Shown piece after piece: positions 58,905-64,000 of a stretch of DNA of 64,000 nucleotides (the stretch's first letter is position 1; each line of letters begins with the position of its first letter). The stretch is from DASXMR01 sp036495525 (GTDB lineage Bacteria > Actinomycetota > Actinomycetes > Streptosporangiales > Streptosporangiaceae), in assembly GCA_036495525.1 (NCBI GenBank), contig DASXMR010000060.1, positions 76,481 to 140,480 of the forward strand. Direction: 5' to 3'. The notes under the pieces were generated by a model. That model saw only the letters and a list, made by a program, of their open reading frames with translations, did no database searches and was not told the DNA's origin. The position numbers were made by a program, and so were the translations under genes.

Positions 58905-60458
58905 ATGAGCCACATCACGACACAGCCCCGCCGGACGACAGAGCCCGGTCAGGGGACGCCAGGGCCGGCCAGTTCGCTGGCTGCCCGGTCAGCGCGGCCG
59001 GGGACGATCCTCGCCATCGTGCTCACCGGCCAGTTCATGGCCGTGCTTGACGCCTCAGTGGTCAACGTCGCGGCACCCGCGATTCATGCCGGGCTGCACG
59101 CGTCCGGGGCCGGCCTGCAGCTGGTCATCGCCGGCTACACCATCGCTTACGCGGTGCTGCTGGTGACCGGCGCGCGGACCGGTGACCTGCTTGGTCACCG
59201 GCGCGTGTTCCTCGGCGGGCTGACCCTGTTCACCCTCGCCTCACTCGGCTGCGGGCTGGCCACTTCCACCGGCATGCTGGTTGCGCTGCGGCTGATCCAG
59301 GGAGTCGGCGCCGCGACCATGATCCCGCAGGTGCTGAGCCTGATCCAGCGCACCTACACCGGCCCGGCCAGGGCACGGGCGATGAGCGCGTACTCAGCGG
59401 TGCTGGCCGGCGGCGTTGTCGTCGGCCAGATCGCCGGCGGGCTGCTGGTCAGCGCCGACCTGTTCGGCACCACCTGGCGTCCGGTCTTCCTGGTGAACGT
59501 GCCGATCGGCGTCCTGCTGCTCGTCGCCGGCTGGCGCCGGCTGCCAGCGGGCCGCGGGGACGAGGGTCGCGGGCTCGACCCGCTTGGCCTGCTCACGCTG
59601 AGCCCGGCCGTGCTGGCACTGGTCGTCCCGCTGGTGCTCGGCCAGTCAGAGAACTGGCCGGCCTGGGTCTGGCCGTGCCTGGCCGTGAGCGTCCTGGCCT
59701 TCGCCGCCTTCGTGCTGACCGAGCGCCGGCTGGCGGCACGCGGCGGGTCCCCGCTGGTGCCTGGCCGGGTGCTGGCGCTGCCCGGCGTCGGCGCTGGCAT
59801 CGGTGCGCTGTTCGTCACCATGACGCTGTTCGGCGGGATGTTCTTCGCGCTGGCGCTGCACCTGCAGGGCGGGCTCGGCGACTCGCCGCTACGGGCCGGG
59901 CTGACCTTCGCGCCGTCAGCGGTCGCGTTCGCCGTGGTCAGCCTCAACTGGCAGCGGCTGCCCGAGCGGGTACGCGAGTGGCTGCCCATCGCCGGCTTCG
60001 CCGGGACCGTGACGGGCCTGCTTGTCACGGCCGGGCTGCTGCGCGGCGCAGGCGAGCCAGTGGCCATGTACTTCAGCCTCGCGCTGGTCGGCGCCTCGCT
60101 GGCGCTGGCGTTCAGCCCGCTGATGACCTCGGTGCTGATGCGGGTTCCGGTCTCCCAGGCGGCTGACGCCACCGGCGTGCTGGTGACCGTCAACCAGCTC
60201 GGCCTGGTGCTGGGCGTGGCGAGCTTCGGGACGCTGTACCTCGACCTGGCCGGCGCGCTGCCCGGCCAGTCTGGCACCGCGGCGTTCCGGCACCTGTCGG
60301 CCCACGCGATCACCCTGACCTTCCTGGTGCTCGCCGTGGCAGCGGCGGCCGGCGGCTTGATCGCGGCCGCGCGGGCACTGGCCTTCCGCCCAGCCATGGC
60401 GGCAGGTGCGCGCCCGCAGCCGGTGCCGGTGCCGGTACAAGACCGCCAGCCGAGCTGA
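58905..60458 (+). CDS. MFS exporter, DHA2 (EmrB/QacA) family
   Basis: A 517-residue drug:H+ antiporter-type protein with about 14 membrane helices. Motif D1-like LDASVVNVAAPAI in TM1, motif A RTGDLLGHRRVFLGG, motif C GGVVVGQIAGGLL(V) and WRPVFLVNVPIG are typical of the EmrB/QacA group. ATG 58905 chosen; GTG 58896 is an alternative. Divergent from and presumably controlled by the MmyB-type regulator. Substrate unknown. Confidence 0.92.
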   Translation: MSHITTQPRRTTEPGQGTPGPASSLAARSARPGTILAIVLTGQFMAVLDASVVNVAAPAIHAGLHASGAGLQLVIAGYTIAYAVLLVTGARTGDLLGHRRVFLGGLTLFTLASLGCGLATSTGMLVALRLIQGVGAATMIPQVLSLIQRTYTGPARARAMSAYSAVLAGGVVVGQIAGGLLVSADLFGTTWRPVFLVNVPIGVLLLVAGWRRLPAGRGDEGRGLDPLGLLTLSPAVLALVVPLVLGQSENWPAWVWPCLAVSVLAFAAFVLTERRLAARGGSPLVPGRVLALPGVGAGIGALFVTMTLFGGMFFALALHLQGGLGDSPLRAGLTFAPSAVAFAVVSLNWQRLPERVREWLPIAGFAGTVTGLLVTAGLLRGAGEPVAMYFSLALVGASLALAFSPLMTSVLMRVPVSQAADATGVLVTVNQLGLVLGVASFGTLYLDLAGALPGQSGTAAFRHLSAHAITLTFLVLAVAAAAGGLIAAARALAFRPAMAAGARPQPVPVPVQDRQPS

Positions 60459-60556
60459 CCGCGGGAGCCAGGCCAGCATCACGGCGCGCACGCAGGCGAC
60501 GCCGGGCGGTCAGGAGCTATCCGGAGAATGCGAGCGGGTCGGGCCGCCGGGGGGCA

Positions 60557-60587
60557 GGCCCGGCCCGCCGCGCTGACGGGCCGGGCC
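60557..60587 (+). terminator. Hairpin terminator after MFS gene
   Basis: GGCCCGGCCCG (60557-60567) and CGGGCCGGGCC (60577-60587) form a perfect 11-bp stem with a 9-base loop, about 100 bases after the MFS stop. No U-run. Confidence 0.65.
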
Positions 60588-60637
60588 GGCCTGGGGGCAC
60601 GCCCGGCCCGTCAACAGTTCCTAGCCGCGGGACAGGA

Positions 60638-60675
60638 AGAGGCGGCGCCAGTCAGGCAGAGGCGGCGCCAGTCAG
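60638..60675. repeat. 20-bp direct duplication AGAGGCGGCGCCAGTCAG
   Basis: Two exact 18-base copies at 60638-60655 and 60658-60675, period 20, in the noncoding gap between the MFS and birA genes. The core GGCGCC is palindromic. The rest of the gap (60459-60748) shows no gene. Confidence 0.75.
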
Positions 60676-60748
60676 CCCTCAGCCGGGTGCCGTGCTGGCG
60701 GAGGCTGAGCGACGGCGGCCAGCCGGGCAGGCACAATGGTGAGCTGTC

Positions 60749-61555
60749 ATGAGTGCTGAAATGCCAGGCCGGCGCAGCGCGCTGAGTTTCGCAGCCGTCC
60801 AGTCGGCGCTTGCCGCAGCGGGCAGCGGCTGGCGCGACATCACGATCGTGGCCGAGACCGGATCAACGAACCAGGACCTGCTGGCAGCCGCGCAGCGTGG
60901 CGCGGCTGAGGGCACGGTACTGGTCGCCGAGACGCAGACCGCCGGGCGCGGCCGGCTGGGCCGCTACTGGCAGAGCCCGCCGCGCAGCGCCCTGCTGTTC
61001 TCGGTGCTGCTGCGGCCTGCGGTGCCCCCGGCCCGGCGCGGCTGGGTGCCGCTGCTGGCCGGCGTCGCCGTCGCGACCGCGCTGCGCGAGCTCACCGCGG
61101 TCGACGCGCGGCTGAAGTGGCCGAACGACGTCCAGGTGAGCGGCGAGAAGCTGGCTGGCCTGCTCGCCGAGCAGGCCGGGCCGGCGATCGTCGCCGGAAC
61201 CGGCCTCAACGTGCACGCCACCGGCGACGAGCTGCCGCCGGGCGCGACCTCCCTGGCACTTCATGGCGTTGGTCGGGCCAGCCGGGCCGAACTGCTCGCC
61301 GGGCTGCTCGCCGAGTTCGAGCGCCGGTACCTGCGCTGGGCTCTGGTTCACGACGGCGACCCGGCCGGCAGCGGGCTGCGTGAGGACTACCTGCAGCTGT
61401 GCGCCACCGTTGGCCGCCAGGTCCGGGTGTCGCTGCCCGGCGGCCGGGAACTGGCAGGGACTGCCAGCGACGTCGACGACGCGGGCCGGCTGGTGGTCTG
61501 CGCCGGCGGGCAGGCGACGGCAGTGAGCGCAGGCGACGTGGTGCATATCAGGTAG
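60749..61555 (+). CDS. birA: Biotin--[acetyl-CoA-carboxylase] ligase
   Basis: A 268-residue monofunctional (class I) biotin protein ligase. Motifs: ETGSTNQDLLAAA, biotin/ATP loop GRGRLGRYWQSP, KWPNDV, and KLAGLLAE with GTGLNVH. No N-terminal HTH, so it does not repress the biotin operon. It would biotinylate the acyl-CoA carboxylase alpha subunit encoded at 44.5 kb. ATG 60749. Confidence 0.95.
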   Translation: MSAEMPGRRSALSFAAVQSALAAAGSGWRDITIVAETGSTNQDLLAAAQRGAAEGTVLVAETQTAGRGRLGRYWQSPPRSALLFSVLLRPAVPPARRGWVPLLAGVAVATALRELTAVDARLKWPNDVQVSGEKLAGLLAEQAGPAIVAGTGLNVHATGDELPPGATSLALHGVGRASRAELLAGLLAEFERRYLRWALVHDGDPAGSGLREDYLQLCATVGRQVRVSLPGGRELAGTASDVDDAGRLVVCAGGQATAVSAGDVVHIR

Positions 61556-61612
61556 CCACCCGGCTGTCCCGACTGGACGCGGCACTACGGTCGCTGTGCC
61601 ACGATGTGGCGT

Positions 61613-62122
61613 ATGGCCGGTGATGGGAGCCTGTCCGAAGGCGAGCGCCTGGTGCTGCGGCTGCATCCGCACTGGAAGACGATCCTGGGGCCGATCCTGC
61701 TGCTGGCCCTGATTGTCGCCGCGGCGCTCGCGGTGCTGATCCTGCTCCCGCTGCACTCTGATACCGCGCAGGTCAGGCTCGGGATCGGGCTGGCAGCGCT
61801 CATCCTGGCCCTGGTCTTCTTCGGCGTTCCGCTGCTGCGCTGGTGGACGACGAGCTACGAGCTGACCAACCGGCGGCTGCGGCTGCGCGAGGGCATCCTC
61901 AGCCGGCGCGGCCGGGACTTCCCGCTGATCCGGATCAGCGACGTGTCGTTCTCGCACGGGCTGCTGGACCGGATTCTCGGCTGCGGCCGCCTGGTGGTCG
62001 AGTCGGCCGGCGAGCACGGGCAGCTGGTGCTCAACGAGATCCCGCAGGTCGAGCGCGTGCAGTCAACGCTGTTCCAGCTGGTCGAGGACGAGCAGGCCCG
62101 GCTGGCCAGGGAAGAGAACTGA
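61613..62122 (+). CDS. PH-domain membrane protein
   Basis: A 169-residue protein with two membrane helices (ILGPILLLALIVAAALAVLILL and LGIGLAALILALVFFGVPLL) after LHPHWKTI, followed by a bacterial PH (YdbS-like) domain: TTSYELTNRRLRLREGILSRRGRDFPLIRISDVSFSHGLLDRILGCG. This protein is the usual neighbour of birA in actinobacteria. ATG 61604 is three codons earlier. The gap to the next gene (62123-62279) has no gene. Confidence 0.88.
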   Translation: MAGDGSLSEGERLVLRLHPHWKTILGPILLLALIVAAALAVLILLPLHSDTAQVRLGIGLAALILALVFFGVPLLRWWTTSYELTNRRLRLREGILSRRGRDFPLIRISDVSFSHGLLDRILGCGRLVVESAGEHGQLVLNEIPQVERVQSTLFQLVEDEQARLAREEN

Positions 62123-62279
62123 CGCCGCGAACCCGGCGCCGCGAGCTGCGCTTCACCGGCCGCCGGTCGATGTACATAAATGCCGGAAACCGGACCCTCG
62201 CCAGCCAGCGGCTGCGGCACTGCGGCCAGCCAGCAGGACGGCTGCGGCCAGCCGCCGCCCGCCAGCTAGCCTGCTGGGT

Positions 62280-63209
62280 GTGGAGCCTCAGCAGCCCGAT
62301 GGTCAGGATGCCGGTCAGCCGGTCGAGCCGAACGGCGTAGCCGTGCCGGGCGCCGCGCTTGGCCGCCTTGCTTCCGCGCGGGAAGGTGCTGGCCTCGCGG
62401 CCGACGGAGCCGAGCTCGACGGCGTCCGGCTGCACCGTCACCAGGCGGGCGCAGCTGGCGGCACCATCGCCGAGGTCATCCTCGACCGGCCAGCGGCGAT
62501 GAACGCGCTCAACACGGCCATGCTCGTCCGCCTAGCCGACGTGCTCACCCGGCTCGGCGCCGATCCGCTGCTGCGCGCCGTGGTGCTGGTCTCGGCGGGG
62601 GAGCGCTCGTTCTGCGTCGGCGCTGACCTCAGGGAGCGGGCCGGGATGAGCGACGCGCAGATGATGGCGCAGCGCCCGGCGTTCCGGGCCGCGTTCGGCG
62701 CGCTGCTCGAATTGCCGCAGCCAGTGATCGCGGCGGTCGACGGCTTCGCGCTCGGCGGCGGCTGCGAGCTTGCGCTGTCCTGCGACCTGATCGTGGCCGG
62801 CCAGTCGGCCGTGTTCGGGCTGCCGGAGGTCACCGTCGGCCTGGTCCCCGGTTGCGGCGGCACTCAGCTCACCGCGCGGCGCCTCGGCCCCGGCCTGGCC
62901 GCCGAGCTGGTGCTCACCGGGCGGCGGGTCGGCGCCGAGGAGGCCGCGCGGATCGGGCTGGCCGACCGGGTGGTCCCGGAGGGCACGGCCGCCGAGCACG
63001 CGCTCGACATCGCACTGCAGATCGCCGCCAACGCCCCGGTCGCGGTGCGCGCCGCCAAGCGGGCGATCAGGCTGGGCTCGCACGCCAGCCTGCCGGCCGC
63101 GCTGGAAATCGAGGACGCCGCTTGGCGGACAGCGGTGCTGTCCGCCGACCGCAAGGAGGGCATCGCCGCCTTCGCGGAGAAACGGTCACCGCGCTGGCGC
63201 GGGGAATGA
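62280..63209 (+). CDS. Enoyl-CoA hydratase/isomerase family protein
   Basis: A 309-residue crotonase. Core blocks: ILDRPAAMNALNTAML, FCVGADLRERAGM (oxyanion hole), FALGGGCELALSCDLIVAG with the first catalytic Glu, and LPEVTVGLVPGCGGTQ with the second Glu; both being present suits a true hydratase. The first ~60 residues are a polar, Pro/Ala-rich extension, so a later start cannot be excluded. With the HMG-CoA lyase that follows it could act as methylglutaconyl-CoA hydratase in leucine breakdown (inferred). Confidence 0.88.
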   Translation: MEPQQPDGQDAGQPVEPNGVAVPGAALGRLASAREGAGLAADGAELDGVRLHRHQAGAAGGTIAEVILDRPAAMNALNTAMLVRLADVLTRLGADPLLRAVVLVSAGERSFCVGADLRERAGMSDAQMMAQRPAFRAAFGALLELPQPVIAAVDGFALGGGCELALSCDLIVAGQSAVFGLPEVTVGLVPGCGGTQLTARRLGPGLAAELVLTGRRVGAEEAARIGLADRVVPEGTAAEHALDIALQIAANAPVAVRAAKRAIRLGSHASLPAALEIEDAAWRTAVLSADRKEGIAAFAEKRSPRWRGE

Positions 63210-63275
63210 CCGGCCCCGATACCGCGCTGATCCCGTCAAGGGCAGAGACCTTCAGCAAGAACGAAGAGGCCGCCG

Positions 63276-64000
63276 GTGACTGACCTACCTAGCCAGATCT
63301 CGGTCCGCGAGGTGGGGCCGCGGGACGGGCTGCAGAACGAGGATCCGGTGCCGACCGCGGCCAAGATCGAGCTGATCGACCGGCTCTCGGCCACCGGGGT
63401 GCGGCGGATCGAGGCCGTGTCCTTCGTCCGGCCTGACGCGATCCCGCAGATGGCGGACGCCGACGAGGTGTGGAACGGGATTGACCGCGCCGACTCGGTC
63501 CGCTACTCGGCGCTCGTGCCGAACCTGCGCGGCGCGCGGCGCGCGCTCGACGGCGGGCTGGCCGAGATCGAGGCGGTGGTGTCCGCGTCGGACACGCACA
63601 ACCGCAAGAACGTGAACCGGGGTACCGCCGAGTCGCTCGACGACATCGCGGTGATCATCGACGAGGCGCGCCAGCGCGGAGTTACCTGCCAGGTGATCAT
63701 CTCGACCGCCTGGGGCTGCCCGTACGAGGGCGAGGTGCCGGTCGACCGGGTGGTGCGGGTCGCCAGCCGGGCCGTCGCCGACGGCGCCGACTGCATCTCC
63801 TTCGGCGACACCACCGGGATGGCGACCCCGAGCCGGGTCCGTGAGCTGGTCGGCGCGTTCCGCTCGGCGCACCCTGACGTGCAGCTGAACCTGCACTTCC
63901 ACAACACCCGCGGCACCGGCATGGCCAACGTGCTGGCCGCACTTGAAATGGGCGTGGCGGACTTCGACGCGTCAGTCGGCGGCCTGGGCGGCTGCCCGTA
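63276..64000 (+). CDS. Hydroxymethylglutaryl-CoA lyase, N-terminal part
   Basis: The plus-strand frame from GTG 63276 runs off the window after about 241 residues. It begins VTDLPSQISVREVGPRDGLQNE (metal-binding Asp in RDGLQ), then VEAVSFVRP-like EAVSFVRPDAIPQMAD, CQVIISTAWGCPYEGEV, SFGDTTGMATP, and LHFHNTRGTGMAN (His ligands), and ends near the active-site loop SVGGLGGCP with its catalytic Cys. Cleaves HMG-CoA to acetyl-CoA and acetoacetate, the last step of leucine catabolism. It lies 66 bases after the enoyl-CoA hydratase gene. Confidence 0.92.
   Translation, partial: MTDLPSQISVREVGPRDGLQNEDPVPTAAKIELIDRLSATGVRRIEAVSFVRPDAIPQMADADEVWNGIDRADSVRYSALVPNLRGARRALDGGLAEIEAVVSASDTHNRKNVNRGTAESLDDIAVIIDEARQRGVTCQVIISTAWGCPYEGEVPVDRVVRVASRAVADGADCISFGDTTGMATPSRVRELVGAFRSAHPDVQLNLHFHNTRGTGMANVLAALEMGVADFDASVGGLGGCP

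Noticed and set aside
60863..62017. 384-residue minus-strand frame opposite birA and the PH-domain gene
   Set aside because: Gln/Arg/Pro-rich shadow frame; both plus-strand genes have clear signatures.

Overview
The window is chromosomal DNA from a high-GC actinobacterium. Evidence: strong G/C bias at third codon positions, frequent GTG starts, many 1-25 nt stop/start overlaps, and a gene order (alr, tsaE, tsaB, rimI, tsaD, groES, groEL, SigD/ShbA-type sigma factor, guaB, guaB3) that I know from Mycobacterium tuberculosis and Streptomyces. An F420-type Ddn-like protein, an actinobacterial LpdA, an acyl-CoA carboxylase epsilon subunit and a CIRCE element agree with this. The proline/alanine-rich tails and the lineage-specific proteins suggest a Streptosporangiales-like soil actinomycete, but species cannot be read from the sequence.

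Layout. 0-3.5 kb: end of an S9 peptidase, alr, an alpha/beta hydrolase and tsaE. 3.6-14.05 kb: a catabolic block that splits tsaE from tsaB. It holds a small protein, a nitroreductase and a PucR regulator on the minus strand, and a divergent operon of DUF917 protein, hydantoinase/oxoprolinase-type protein, a sugar-type ABC transporter (binding lipoprotein, permease, double ATPase) and a dihydropyrimidinase-type amidohydrolase. 14.3-20.1 kb: a membrane protein, tsaB-rimI-tsaD (t6A tRNA modification), and groES-groEL with a promoter plus CIRCE. 20.1-20.65 kb: a gene-free, partly AT-rich stretch full of palindromes in front of the sigma factor. 20.7-26.4 kb: sigma factor, Ddn-like protein, guaB, guaB3, glpD.

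26.5-44.1 kb is mixed housekeeping and accessory DNA: a PucR/CdaR-type regulator, a lipase remnant, trpS, a D-Ala-D-Ala carboxypeptidase, a methylmalonyl-CoA mutase large chain, an overlapping YbdK ligase/M20 amidohydrolase pair, a kinase-like protein, a PH-domain protein, a SoxR-like regulator, gamma-glutamylcyclotransferase, LpdA with a low-complexity insertion, a DUF899 protein, and an ABC exporter with its divergent regulator. 44.5-50.6 kb carries the acyl-CoA carboxylase subunits (alpha, epsilon, beta), interleaved with an NYN-domain protein and a secreted protein that has a CRP-like site upstream. 50.7-64 kb: another ABC exporter, a winged-helix protein ending in two minisatellites, a methyltransferase, a threonine dehydratase-like enzyme, a VOC protein, a MmyB-type regulator divergent from an MFS exporter, birA, a PH-domain membrane protein, an enoyl-CoA hydratase and a truncated HMG-CoA lyase.

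Biotin ligase, biotinylated carboxylase, carboxyltransferase, methylmalonyl-CoA mutase, enoyl-CoA hydratase and HMG-CoA lyase together suggest branched-chain amino-acid/propionyl-CoA metabolism. The most unusual unit is the 3.6-14 kb island: its genes read as a self-contained, regulated uptake-and-degradation system for a cyclic amide (hydantoin, thiohydantoin or similar heterocycle) whose substrate is unknown.
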